Below, piece after piece: positions 35,933 to 44,303 of a DNA stretch of 53,762 nucleotides; within the stretch, counting starts at the first letter, position 1; every line of letters begins with the position of its first letter. Source of the stretch: Deltaproteobacteria bacterium (GTDB taxonomy: Bacteria; Desulfobacterota; Binatia; Bin18). Both the position numbers and the translations under genes were made by a program. Where the stretch lies: assembly GCA_016874775.1 (NCBI GenBank), contig VGTJ01000012.1, forward strand, positions 1 to 53,762, read 5' to 3'. The notes beneath the pieces were generated by a model that saw nothing but the letters and a program-made list of their open reading frames with translations, ran no database searches and was not told the DNA's origin.

Positions 35933-36504
35933 GCTGGCAATTCGACTTTATCGTACACTTCAGTCAATGCCAGAGTACAATCAATAGAAGATAAGTGAAG
36001 AGCGTCCTCGATTTTATTAGTTTCAGCTAAGAGCCAGCGATTATCCGGCTGTCGCACAAAGTGCTCGACATGACACCGGTCTTGGGCGATCAAAACATAT
36101 TCCTTAAAAGAGGCAAGAGAGCGATACTGCTCAAACTTTCCTCCTCGGTCGTAGTCTTGTGTAGAATCAGATAAGACCTCAACGATCAACGTCGGATTTA
36201 CAATCATATCCGGTATCGCATCGGCAAACTGAGGCTGGCCACAAATAACCACAACATCAGGATAGGGATAAAGACCAGTCGGACTGACTCGAACGCGTAG
36301 GTCTGTCGAATAAACCGTACACGGCTTTCGCCTCAATTGTTCTCGTAGTTCACTGACGACATTCGTCACAATCAGAGCGTGGCGGGCGCTGGCTCCTGCC
36401 ATCGCAAACATTTCGCCGTTGAAATACTCGCTTTTGTATTCAGCCTTGCGCTCAATGGCTAAGTATTCTTCAGGTGTCAGGAAGGGTTTCGGCTGTAGGG
36501 ACAT
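35929..36504 (-). CDS. Uma2-family putative nuclease (DUF820)
   Basis: A 191-residue PD-(D/E)xK-fold protein of the Uma2 family, abundant in cyanobacteria and other genomes with many repeats. Expected landmarks are FLTPEEYLAIERKAEYKSEY, RHALIVTNVVSELREQL, YPDVVVICG and LIVEVLSDSTQDYDRGGKFE, holding the putative catalytic D and E. Biological function is unproven in the family. It is inserted between recA and recX and overlaps recX by 4 nt, suggesting a later insertion that kept the operon readable. Confidence 0.87.
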   Translation of the reverse strand: MSLQPKPFLTPEEYLAIERKAEYKSEYFNGEMFAMAGASARHALIVTNVVSELREQLRRKPCTVYSTDLRVRVSPTGLYPYPDVVVICGQPQFADAIPDMIVNPTLIVEVLSDSTQDYDRGGKFEQYRSLASFKEYVLIAQDRCHVEHFVRQPDNRWLLAETNKIEDALHLSSIDCTLALTEVYDKVELPA

Positions 36505-36529
36505 ATTGTTCTTCTAAGTCATTTGTGCC

Positions 36530-36640
36530 GAACTCCGTTCATGCTTCGACTTCACCCTTCGGGTTACGCTCAGCACGAACGGAGTAGCACCGCTCGCCCT
36601 GAGCGTAGCGCAGCGAAGTCGAAGGGCAAGTTCTCCGTTT
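36530..36640. repeat. REP-like inverted repeats between uma2 and recA
   Basis: Two facing modules. ACTCCGTTC (about 36531) pairs with GAACGGAGT (about 36577). The motif CTTCGACTTC...CTCAGC near 36545 recurs inverted as GCCCTGAGCGTAGCGCAGCG plus AAGTCGAAGGG near 36596-36626. The wording matches the dispersed CTTCGACTTCGCTCAGGGCG class found in many genomes. It ends ~10 nt before the recA stop. Confidence 0.75.
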
Positions 36641-37688
36641 AGTCCTCCGCCTCCACCAATGCTGGAGAAGCCACTCCGAACTTCTCACGAATCTTCGCCT
36701 CAACGACCTGGGCAATGTCGGGGTGGTCTTTGAGATAATCTTTCGCATTCTCTCGCCCTTGGCCTATACGCTCACCATTAAACGAGTACCAGGCTCCAGA
36801 TTTTTCGACCACACCGTTTTCAGAACCAATATCAACCAACTCACCTTCTTTTGAGACGCCAACTCCGTAGACAATATCAAACTCCGCTTCACGAAACGGC
36901 GGTGCCACTTTGTTTTTGACAACCTTGACTCTTGTGCGACTGCCAATCACTTCTTCACCTTGTTTGACCGCACCGGTACGGCGAATATCCAAACGAACCG
37001 AGGCGTAAAATTTGAGCGCGTTTCCACCAGTCGTGGTTTCAGGATTGCCAAACATCACGCCGATCTTCATACGGACCTGGTTGATGAAAACGACAAGTGT
37101 TTTCGAGCGAGAAATCGTACCAACCAGTTTCCGTAACGCCTGAGACATGAGGCGGGCTTGTAAACCCATTTGCGGTTCACCCATCTCGCCTTCAATTTCA
37201 GCCCGAGGTGTAAGCGCAGCAACAGAGTCAACCACGATCACATCCACAGCGCCGCTCCGCACGAGCGTATCAGTGATTTCCAGTGCTTGTTCGCCGTTAT
37301 CCGGTTGCGACACCAATAGTTCGTCAGCTTTCACGCCAATCTTTTGCGCGTAGCCCAGGTCAAGCGCATGTTCAGCATCGATATAGGCGCAGGTTCCGGC
37401 CATTTTCTGTGCTTCGGCAACGACTTGCAGCGCCATCGTCGTTTTTCCTGATGATTCAGGACCGTAAATCTCCACCACTCGACCACGTGGCAAACCACCG
37501 ATCCCAAGCGCAAGATCCAGAGTCAGTGAGCCAGTGGAGATGGCGGCAATATCTTGGGTAATCGCCTCTTCCCCCAGCTTCATGATCGCGCCTTTGCCAA
37601 ATTGCTTTTCGATTTGACTGACTGCCAAATCTAAGGCGCGGCTTCGCTCTTTATCCTTCTCTTTGTCTTTGTCTTTTTCGCTTGCCAT
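36639..37688 (-). CDS. recA: Recombinase RecA
   Basis: A 349-residue strand-exchange ATPase and SOS co-protease. Walker [33 protein letters not shown], loop L2 [20 protein letters not shown] and the basic C-terminal domain are present. The N-terminus has an unusual charged insertion ([16 protein letters not shown]). ATG 37688 has AAAGGAGC 8 nt upstream. No SOS box is recognisable before it or before cinA; it is read from the cinA-thpR operon. Confidence 0.97.
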   Translation of the reverse strand: MASEKDKDKEKDKERSRALDLAVSQIEKQFGKGAIMKLGEEAITQDIAAISTGSLTLDLALGIGGLPRGRVVEIYGPESSGKTTMALQVVAEAQKMAGTCAYIDAEHALDLGYAQKIGVKADELLVSQPDNGEQALEITDTLVRSGAVDVIVVDSVAALTPRAEIEGEMGEPQMGLQARLMSQALRKLVGTISRSKTLVVFINQVRMKIGVMFGNPETTTGGNALKFYASVRLDIRRTGAVKQGEEVIGSRTRVKVVKNKVAPPFREAEFDIVYGVGVSKEGELVDIGSENGVVEKSGAWYSFNGERIGQGRENAKDYLKDHPDIAQVVEAKIREKFGVASPALVEAED

Positions 37689-37710
37689 ACGTCGTTGCTC
37701 CTTTGTTCCC

Positions 37711-38272
37711 TCACGCCTGTTGCAGAGGTACGGTTCCAAGGGGACTATACACAGCGCCATCCGGGCGAAGCGTGCTCTGATACACAGTGACGCGGTCAAT
37801 TGCGCTGTCACCAAATTGGGCATGCTCGTGTTGCCTGACCACCGCGAACACCTGTTCCCATCCCCGGAGCGAGCGCACCCGACCCAACGTCAGATGAGGA
37901 GTGAAGCCTCGGTCTTCGCGTGGGAAATCGAGCGGAACCAACGCAGACTCAACCTTCTCCTGGAGTATCACAAGCCCTTCACCCCGTAATCCAGCCCAAA
38001 GTACCTTCGGTCGTTTGAGATTGGGAAAAGCTCCTAACCCCTGGGCGTGGACATGGAGGGTAGGCTGCTCGCTCAAGGCCGTACGCAGAGCTGCAAGAAT
38101 TGCTTCGACTTGCTCGCGGCTGATATCGCCAAGGAATTTAAGCGTCAGATGCATGCCTTCAATCCGGGTCCAGCGAATATCCCCCCTGCGGTTTTTTCAG
38201 CGCAGATTGTATCTTCGCTATTTCTTCGCCTATCGATGGGGCCAGATTAACCGCGATGAAGGCGCGAATCAA
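37711..38272 (-). pseudogene. thpR: RNA 2-prime,3-prime-cyclic phosphodiesterase ThpR (2H family), frameshifted
   Basis: The C-terminal 147 codons (37711-38154) hold both 2H motifs, HLTLKFLGD and HLTLGRV, and the rest of LigT/ThpR. The missing N-terminus is just upstream in another frame: TTG 38272 opens IRAFIAVNLAPSIGEEIAKI, typical of the family, and runs into a stop. The frames join at a run of six G (minus strand, near 38189), where five would restore PQGDIRWTRIEGMHLT. So there is one extra G: a real mutation, a slippage site or a sequencing error. The gene sits in the conserved cinA-thpR-recA cluster. Confidence 0.88.
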
Positions 38273-38290
38273 GAGGGAAACCTCGGAGGA

Positions 38291-38385
38291 AATGAAAAAT
38301 TAAAAATGAAGAATTAAGAATTATAAAGAGGAATCTATTTTCTGTTTCTTCCTCATTTTTCACTTTTAATTCTTCATTTTTCATT
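38291..38385. repeat. AT-rich inverted repeat between thpR and cinA
   Basis: Left arm AATGAAAAATTAAAAATGAA (38291 onward) and right arm, read on the minus strand, AATGAAAAATGAAGAATTAA. The arms flank ~36 nt. The right arm reaches the cinA stop codon. Similar AT-rich repeats occur between genes in many genomes. Confidence 0.7.
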
Positions 38386-39667
38386 ACCGTCTTATAAAGC
38401 TTGCTTCAGCGATATTGATTCCGAGCAACGAACGGCGAACCCAATCTAAGGCAAGTTGAGCGACAAGAGTTTTAATCCACTCGCGGTTGCCCCAGAGTTT
38501 GTAGTCACGAGCAACTAAGGTCTCGCCGGAAGAGAGCGCGAGATAGGCAAGTCCAATCGGCTTATCTGGGGTCCCACCACCGGGACCAGCAATGCCAGTG
38601 ACGGCGACACCAATGTCAGCACCTAGCCGTTCGCGTACCCCGACTGCCATTTCGCGTGTAGCTTCTGCACTCACCGCGCCGTGCAGCTTCAGTGTTTCTG
38701 GCTTGACGCCAAGCAGATTCGTTTTCGCCGCATCAGCGTACGCGATGACGGTTCCCAGATAGTATGACGAACTGCCCGCGACATTGGTCACGCGATGACT
38801 GACCAAACCACCGGACGTCCCTTCAGCAATCGCCAGCGTTTTGCCCTTCTCTTTGAGTAGCTTACCGACGACTTCTTCCATCGTCACATCGCCTTCGCCG
38901 TAGACATACGAGCCAACTCGCTCACGAATGCGTTTCGACAATTCTTCCAAGCGGCCTTCGACTTCGTTGGGCTTGCCACGGACCGTGACCTTGAGTGAAA
39001 TCTGCGGGAAACTGGCGCGGAAAGCGAGTCGCCCCTCTTCCTCACTCACAGTGCCTTTGACTGCTTCATCAAGACCGGATTCGCTAATGCCGAAAGTTTG
39101 GAAGGCTCTGGTGAGGAAGACATCATCTGTCCCGCGCATTTTCCGCAGCCACGGTAAGACTGTCTCCTCCATCATTGGCTTCAGTTCGCGTGGGACGCCG
39201 GGAAGAATAATCAGATGTTTCTTCCCGTGCGGGGTATCGAGATCAACCCGATAACCAGGGGCCGTACCTAAATGGTTCGCAATGATCTCTGCACCTTTGG
39301 GAAATTTTGCTTGCTTGAGGTTGTTCTCAGGCATGGGGCGTTTGAGCGACGCAAAAAGGCGACGAATATTGTCTGCAACTTCTTCAGAGAAGAACAACTC
39401 GACGCCAGCAATCTTCGCAACTAACTCAGTCGTGAGATCATCAGCTGTCGGACCAATGCCACCAGTCGAGATAATGACATCGGCTTTTTCGATCGCTTGT
39501 CGCCAGGCCCAAATGATGCGCTCAGCAACATCACCGACGGTCAGCACTGCAACAACCTCAACCCCAGCTTCGACCAGTTTATCAGCGAGATAATTTGAAT
39601 TGGTATCGACCACTTTTCCCGTGGTCAGTTCGTCACCGGTACTAAGAATTGCTGCACGTTCGATCAT
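38384..39667 (-). CDS. cinA: CinA-family protein (molybdopterin-binding fold plus NMN amidohydrolase domain)
   Basis: A 427-residue two-domain CinA. The N-terminal MoaB/MogA-like domain (about 1-170) has ILSTGDELTTGKVVDTNSNY and VIISTGGIGPTADDLTTE. The C-terminal PncC-like domain (about 265-420) has LAIAEGTSGGLVSHRVTNVA and GIAGPGGGTPDKPIGLAYLA and is linked to pyridine-nucleotide recycling. The usual AESCTGG reads AEGTSGG, so two positions of this conserved motif differ. It heads the cinA-thpR-recA operon. Confidence 0.92.
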   Translation of the reverse strand: MIERAAILSTGDELTTGKVVDTNSNYLADKLVEAGVEVVAVLTVGDVAERIIWAWRQAIEKADVIISTGGIGPTADDLTTELVAKIAGVELFFSEEVADNIRRLFASLKRPMPENNLKQAKFPKGAEIIANHLGTAPGYRVDLDTPHGKKHLIILPGVPRELKPMMEETVLPWLRKMRGTDDVFLTRAFQTFGISESGLDEAVKGTVSEEEGRLAFRASFPQISLKVTVRGKPNEVEGRLEELSKRIRERVGSYVYGEGDVTMEEVVGKLLKEKGKTLAIAEGTSGGLVSHRVTNVAGSSSYYLGTVIAYADAAKTNLLGVKPETLKLHGAVSAEATREMAVGVRERLGADIGVAVTGIAGPGGGTPDKPIGLAYLALSSGETLVARDYKLWGNREWIKTLVAQLALDWVRRSLLGINIAEASFIRR

Positions 39668-39689
39668 AAAAGCCTCACAAGAAGAAAGT

Positions 39690-39720
39690 AATCAGTAGTC
39701 AGCATTCAGTAGTCAGTAGA
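39690..39720. repeat. AGTCAGTAGTCAG-type short repeat before cinA
   Basis: AATCAGTAGTCAGCATTCAG followed by TAGTCAGTAG lies ~25 nt upstream of cinA. A closely similar sequence in the opposite orientation occurs at about 41080-41107. Confidence 0.55.
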
Positions 39721-39775
39721 AAGAGAGGAAAACGCCAGGAATTCCATCTATGCTGGCTCCTGGCTACTATTTTTC

Positions 39776-39824
<49 letters not shown>

Positions 39825-39826
39825 GT

Positions 39827-41059
39827 TTAGAAGCTTCGCGACAGCTCCTCGCGAAAATTCGGATGGGCGATCGCAATCAACGCCTCAGCGCGGGCACGAA
39901 GGTCTTTTCCCTTCATCCGCGCAATTCCGTACTCCGTCACAATATAGTCAGTACAGAACCGTGGTGTGGTTACTACCGATCCTGCTGAGAGACGAGGGAC
40001 AATTTTCGAGTGCTTTCCATCTTCGGTCGTAGACGGAAGAGCAATAATCGATACGCCACCCTCAGAAAGCGCGGCAGATTCAACATAATCGAGGCTGCCA
40101 CCAACACCACTGATTTGCACTTCACCAATTGTTTCTCCGTTGCTTTGCCCGTGGAGATCGATTTCTACAGCGGAGTTAATCGAGGTAAAGCGCGGTAGCT
40201 TCGCCAGGGAAAGGATATTATGTGTCACGTTGACGGTGGCCATCTTGACCTGCGGGGTTCGGCCACAGAAGTCGAACAATTCCTGATCTCCCGCCAGTTC
40301 CCCAGTGATAATTTGTGGCGCATGTTTCACATGCTCGACAAAATGGATCAAGCCTTGTGACAACATGCCGGAATAGAGATTGATATTTTGCTTGTCAGCT
40401 AAACGGTACAACACCATGTCAGGGACTGAGCCAACGCCAAGCTGCACCCAGGCGTGATCTGGAATGAGGTCAAGAACATACTCGACGATCTTGGTATCGC
40501 GTTCACTCTGATGCGGGGTGTGATAGGTCAAAAGCGGCGCCGAAGACTCAACCGCAAGATGAATCTTATCGATTGGTACTTTGCTCTCACCCGCAGTGAC
40601 TGGCATGTTGCTATTGATTTCAGCGATCACCATTTTGGCGCTCTTGATGAAATCCTGATACAAACTCACTCCAATCCCCAAACTCACCGTACCGTCAGAA
40701 TCTGGAGGTGAGACCTGTGTGACCACGACATCTGGCTTGATCGGACCATCTTTACTGACAATACGGGTAATCTCACTAAAGCGCATCGGCACGAACCCGG
40801 CCTTTTTCTCTTTGAAGATTTGGCGGATGCGCGGTGCGGCTTGCCAGGTCATGTAGCGAAAATTCGTCCCCAAGCCTTTGCGTAAGAACGGGTATTCACC
40901 AAACGCTAACCCAGAGTAGACTGTCAGATTCTGAAATCGTTCAACCTCCTCTTGGAAGGCGGTGTAAATGGTCGTTGGCTCAACACAACCGTGCGGAAAA
41001 ATGACAATGCTGCCATCGGGAATCGCACGGATCGCTTCATTCGGTGTCACTAGTTTCAT
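39827..41059 (-). CDS. Acetyl-CoA hydrolase/transferase family (4-hydroxybutyrate CoA-transferase-like)
   Basis: A 410-residue class I CoA-transferase with both halves in one chain. N-terminal segment: PDGSIVIFPHGCVEPTTIYT and YSGLAFGEYPFLRKG. The C-terminal half has VQLGVGSVPDMVLYRLADKQ, then INSAVEIDLHGQSNGETIGE, which contains the glutamate expected to carry CoA, and the end TEYGIARMKGKDLRARAEAL. Known relatives move CoA between acetyl-CoA and 4-hydroxybutyrate, propionate or succinate. ATG 41059 starts at the conserved N-terminus. The next gene upstream is an alcohol dehydrogenase, which could be its partner. Confidence 0.9.
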   Translation of the reverse strand: MKLVTPNEAIRAIPDGSIVIFPHGCVEPTTIYTAFQEEVERFQNLTVYSGLAFGEYPFLRKGLGTNFRYMTWQAAPRIRQIFKEKKAGFVPMRFSEITRIVSKDGPIKPDVVVTQVSPPDSDGTVSLGIGVSLYQDFIKSAKMVIAEINSNMPVTAGESKVPIDKIHLAVESSAPLLTYHTPHQSERDTKIVEYVLDLIPDHAWVQLGVGSVPDMVLYRLADKQNINLYSGMLSQGLIHFVEHVKHAPQIITGELAGDQELFDFCGRTPQVKMATVNVTHNILSLAKLPRFTSINSAVEIDLHGQSNGETIGEVQISGVGGSLDYVESAALSEGGVSIIALPSTTEDGKHSKIVPRLSAGSVVTTPRFCTDYIVTEYGIARMKGKDLRARAEALIAIAHPNFREELSRSF

Positions 41060-41074
41060 AGTGTCCTACTTTTT

Positions 41075-41107
41075 CCTTCTTCCTACTGAATGCTGACTAC
41101 TGACTAC
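41075..41107. repeat. CTGACTACTGACTACT-type short repeat at the end of the alcohol dehydrogenase gene
   Basis: The plus strand reads CTACTGAATGCTGACTACTG then ACTACTCTTCTC. It is the reverse-orientation relative of the tract at 39690 and covers the stop and last codons (SSQ) of the dehydrogenase. Confidence 0.5.
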
Positions 41108-42155
41108 TCTTCTCAGGCACCACTGCGTACTTGATTCCCTCACCTCGCTGCAAGAGGTCAAAGGCTTGAGAGATTTGCGTGAGTGGAAAGGTCCCACTAA
41201 TAAGCTTTTGGGTAGGAATTTTCTCAGCCGCAAGTAGGTCGTATGCTGCCCGCACTGCGGTAGGAGTGAAGTGAAATGGGCTCAGTACCTGTACTTGATC
41301 GTAATGGATACGGTATGTGTCAAATGTCACGGTCGTTCCAGCCGGACAACCACCAAAGAGCACCACTTGTCCCCCTGGGCGAGAAAAGAAAATCGACTCC
41401 TCCCAAACTCGCGGCTGGGCGGTACACTCGATGACTAGATCAGCTCCTTGACCAGCAGTAACTTCGAGGATCGCTTCGCGGGCCTCTTCCGCAGCATAGG
41501 GGATAATTCCGTATGCACCGAGACCACGTGCCGTCTGGGCGCGTTGTGCATTTCGTGCAACCACATACACGCGCTCGACTCCCAGTGCACGTAACACGAC
41601 CACGTGTAGGAGCCCAATCGCGCCAGCTCCAATAACGATGGCGGTATCCTCGGGGCGGAGCTTCGCGTGTTGCAAACCAAACGTTACACACGACAATGGC
41701 TCCAGCAGAGCTGCCTCGGCAAACGACAGTGGTCCTGGTTTCTGAAAGACGTTCGTGCGCAGTACGCGGGCCGGAATGGTGACGTACTCTGCATAGCCAC
41801 CGAGCACCATGGTTTCCATCAGCGACGTACATAAGTTCTCTTGCTGGCGTTGACAGTAGAAACATGAACCACAGGGGCCAGTCGGTGCCAGCATGACTTC
41901 GTCGCCTTCGCGCAGCGAACGGACATGCTTACCGCAGGCAACAATGGTTCCAGCATATTCATGGCCAAAGCGCGTTGGCATCGGCCATTTGGGATGTCCA
42001 CGGCGAAAAGCTTTCAGGTCAGTACCGCACGTTAGCGCCGCACCGACCTTGATGACAATCTCATCCGCACCAGGTTGTGGTGTCGGCAATTGTCGACACG
42101 CGAGCTCACCTGGACTGAGCAGAAAAATTGCCTGCATGGTTTCTTGGTTTACCAT
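41097..42155 (-). CDS. Zinc-dependent MDR-family alcohol/polyol dehydrogenase
   Basis: A 352-residue medium-chain dehydrogenase. The catalytic zinc region has TCGTDLKAFRRGH and FGHEYAGTIVACG. The structural zinc cysteines are in CGSCFYCQRQQENLC. The Rossmann loop is VIGAGAIGLLHVVVLRALG, and YNNP-type folding continues to the end. Closest known types are threonine, sorbitol and glutathione-independent dehydrogenases. ATG 42155 lies inside the stop of the HIT-like gene (ATGGTAA, 7-nt overlap), indicating coupling; ATG 42137 (MQAIFLLSPG) is another candidate. Confidence 0.9.
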   Translation of the reverse strand: MVNQETMQAIFLLSPGELACRQLPTPQPGADEIVIKVGAALTCGTDLKAFRRGHPKWPMPTRFGHEYAGTIVACGKHVRSLREGDEVMLAPTGPCGSCFYCQRQQENLCTSLMETMVLGGYAEYVTIPARVLRTNVFQKPGPLSFAEAALLEPLSCVTFGLQHAKLRPEDTAIVIGAGAIGLLHVVVLRALGVERVYVVARNAQRAQTARGLGAYGIIPYAAEEAREAILEVTAGQGADLVIECTAQPRVWEESIFFSRPGGQVVLFGGCPAGTTVTFDTYRIHYDQVQVLSPFHFTPTAVRAAYDLLAAEKIPTQKLISGTFPLTQISQAFDLLQRGEGIKYAVVPEKSSQ

Positions 42156-42445
42156 AACAGCGGGCGAACGTGAAAATGATAATGATCAGGAATCTGCCGC
42201 ATCTTGTGATCAAACACCCATTTAGGGAATTTGCCGGCGAATTTTTGCTCGGCGACAAGACTGAGGGCTTTTTCCATGTAGGCCACTTCTTCTGGTGTGA
42301 CGTCTACACGATGGTCCCCTAATACGGCTATGGGCACATCACAGGCGTCGCAATCAAGAATCGTGAAACGTACTGGATAGTGGAATTCCGCGTACCATTG
42401 GGTGTAGCGGGCAAGCTCACAGAGGTCGCACTTCCGCTCGGCCAC
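42149..42445 (-). CDS. Small HIT-like protein with CxxC motifs
   Basis: A 98-residue protein. CDLC near residue 6 and CDAC near residue 32 could bind zinc. VAYMEKALSLVAEQKFAG is a helix. The C-terminus IPDHYHFHVRP resembles the HIT histidine triad (HxHxH), though the spacing is not exact. Membership in the HIT fold is inferred from this pattern. It precedes and overlaps the alcohol dehydrogenase gene. No function is assigned. Confidence 0.7.
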   Translation of the reverse strand: MAERKCDLCELARYTQWYAEFHYPVRFTILDCDACDVPIAVLGDHRVDVTPEEVAYMEKALSLVAEQKFAGKFPKWVFDHKMRQIPDHYHFHVRPLLW

Positions 42446-42530
42446 AGATGTCCCTCCTTCGGCCCAGATTGCACTCTTTCTGAGGCAACAGCATAATCGC
42501 TGGGCGGCATCTTACGGAGGAGCCCAAACA

Positions 42531-42905
42531 ATGGCAAGGAGTGAAAGCAAACGAACGCAACGCACCATCGTCACGCTTGGAGTTGTAGCCGTACTTATTG
42601 GCTACTTCTTTTGGGCGTTGCAATCAGAAGAAGTGTTCCGTGTGGTCTCGAAAAAGCTCGAACAAACTGACGCTGGAGTTGTCGTGAGTGGTGAGGTCCA
42701 CAATACCACCACCGACGCATCGGCAATCAATGTCGAAGTCACGCTCTTTAATCAACGCGGCCAAAAGCTTTCAGAAGAAACGGTGACGCTGGACAATGTG
42801 CAGGCTGGTAGTATTGCGCCGTTTCGTACTCAGCCGAAAAGAGTGACTGATGTGAAGGACTATACCATTTACGTGAATACTGGCAGAAATATGTATGGGA
42901 ATTAG
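42531..42905 (+). CDS. Membrane-anchored FxLYD-domain-like protein
   Basis: A 124-residue protein with a basic N-terminus (MARSESKRTQR), one membrane helix (about 12-30) and an immunoglobulin-like beta domain. EVHNTTTDASAINVEVTLFN, RGQKLSEETVTLDNVQAGS and APFRTQP resemble the FxLYD pattern (GxVxNxT...vxvxxxlyDxxG). ATG 42531 follows GGAGG. The domain should face the periplasm. Function is unknown. Confidence 0.72.
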   Translation: MARSESKRTQRTIVTLGVVAVLIGYFFWALQSEEVFRVVSKKLEQTDAGVVVSGEVHNTTTDASAINVEVTLFNQRGQKLSEETVTLDNVQAGSIAPFRTQPKRVTDVKDYTIYVNTGRNMYGN

Positions 42906-42971
42906 CAAATCTTCTAGCTGAGGGAGTAGGCTCTTGCATGCTAGGCCGTCTTGTCTTGCGAAATCTGCGAA

Positions 42972-44297
42972 ATGAAGAATTTTAGTCAGCTTGACCTCTT
43001 TAGTATGAATAGACTCTCTCCTGGACAGGGAGGGAGTCTCAACTCCCTCCAAGAAAGTCGCTCTGGCACGTTCACAGATAACCTGCGGTTACCAATCCAC
43101 CGCTGGTTCCGCTACTCTGCAGGATTCTCCTCTGAATGGGTTGAACAGTCAATCAAAGATTTCTCGGGAACCCAACGACCAGTTGTACTTGATCCATTCG
43201 TAGGATCAGGAACGACTCTCCTTGCAGCTGAGAAGGTGGGGGCTGTTGTTTACGGTTATGAGAGTCATCCTTTTGTCTATCGTATCGCAACCGCGAAGTT
43301 ACTATGGCATCTCGACGAACATCACCTGCTGAAAATCTCACGCTCGCTACTCGATCACGCGAGAACGAGGAAGTCACAAAACGTGTCTGGCCAACTACCC
43401 GAGCTGCTGATCAAATCCTTCACGCCAGAGACACTTGAGCGGCTTGTTGCCTTGCGAGACACCTATACTGAAACGTGCCAGGAAACCGAAGAGTGGCAAC
43501 TTGTCTGGCTCGCGATCACCGCCATCCTGCGGTCCTGTAGTTACGTCGGTACTGCCCAATGGCAGTACGTCCTGCCAAATAAACGTAAAGCAACTACCCT
43601 TGATCCGTTCCAAGCGTTTGAAGCTAAGGTCTTGGAAATGGCCTCGGATATGGCTTTTGCTAAACAGTCAGGGTTTCGCCAAACCGCCACGGTATTTTTG
43701 CGTGACGCGAGAGAACCAGCACCCATTGCAAATGATACTGTTGCCCTGGTGATTACGTCCCCACCATATCCCAACAACTACGACTACGCTGATGCGACAC
43801 GGCTAGAAATGACTTTCTGGGGTGAGGTTTCTTCGTGGGGTGATCTACAACACGCTGTTCGACAGTTCATTGTTCGGTCATGCTCTCAGCACGCTGCAGC
43901 TGAGCGGCTTAACCTTGAAGAACTCTTACAAGATGCAGCCCTGGGACCAATTCACGCAGAATTAACAGATGTTTGTCATCAACTTGCGGAAATTCGCCTG
44001 ACGAAGGGAGGTAAAAAAACCTACCACACAATGATCGCTGCCTACTTCGCTGACATGGCGAAAGTCTTTTTAAGGCTACGCTCAGTCTGTAGGGCTGGAG
44101 CACAAATATGCTTTGTGGTTGGTGACTCAGCACCATACGGAGTCTATGTCCCAGCCGACGTATGGCTCGGGCATCTTGCTGTTGCGGCAGGTTTCGACTC
44201 CTTCTCGTTTGAGAAGGTCAGAGATCGGAATGTGAAGTGGAAAAATAGGAAACACCGGGTTCCGCTTCACGAGGGGCGTTTGTGGATAAAAGGATAG
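42972..44297 (+). CDS. DNA methyltransferase (N4-cytosine or N6-adenine type) of a restriction-modification pair
   Basis: A ~441-residue SAM-dependent DNA methylase. The SAM site is LDPFVGSGTTLLAAEKVG (motif I, D74 onward). The catalytic motif IV is TSPPYPNNYDYAD at 262-274. Motif V-like GAQICFVVGDSAPYGV follows near the end. TSPPY favours N4-cytosine modification but does not prove it. The ~190 residues between motifs I and IV probably contain target recognition. ATG 42972 is chosen without a clear ribosome site; TTG 42951 and ATG 43005 are alternatives. A nuclease-like gene starts 7 nt downstream. Confidence 0.87.
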   Translation: MKNFSQLDLFSMNRLSPGQGGSLNSLQESRSGTFTDNLRLPIHRWFRYSAGFSSEWVEQSIKDFSGTQRPVVLDPFVGSGTTLLAAEKVGAVVYGYESHPFVYRIATAKLLWHLDEHHLLKISRSLLDHARTRKSQNVSGQLPELLIKSFTPETLERLVALRDTYTETCQETEEWQLVWLAITAILRSCSYVGTAQWQYVLPNKRKATTLDPFQAFEAKVLEMASDMAFAKQSGFRQTATVFLRDAREPAPIANDTVALVITSPPYPNNYDYADATRLEMTFWGEVSSWGDLQHAVRQFIVRSCSQHAAAERLNLEELLQDAALGPIHAELTDVCHQLAEIRLTKGGKKTYHTMIAAYFADMAKVFLRLRSVCRAGAQICFVVGDSAPYGVYVPADVWLGHLAVAAGFDSFSFEKVRDRNVKWKNRKHRVPLHEGRLWIKG

Positions 44298-44303
44298 TAA
44301 CAG

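Noticed and set aside
37689-37710. LexA/SOS box before recA
   Set aside because: The 22-nt spacer holds only the ribosome site, and no CTGT-N8-ACAG pattern was seen there or before cinA.
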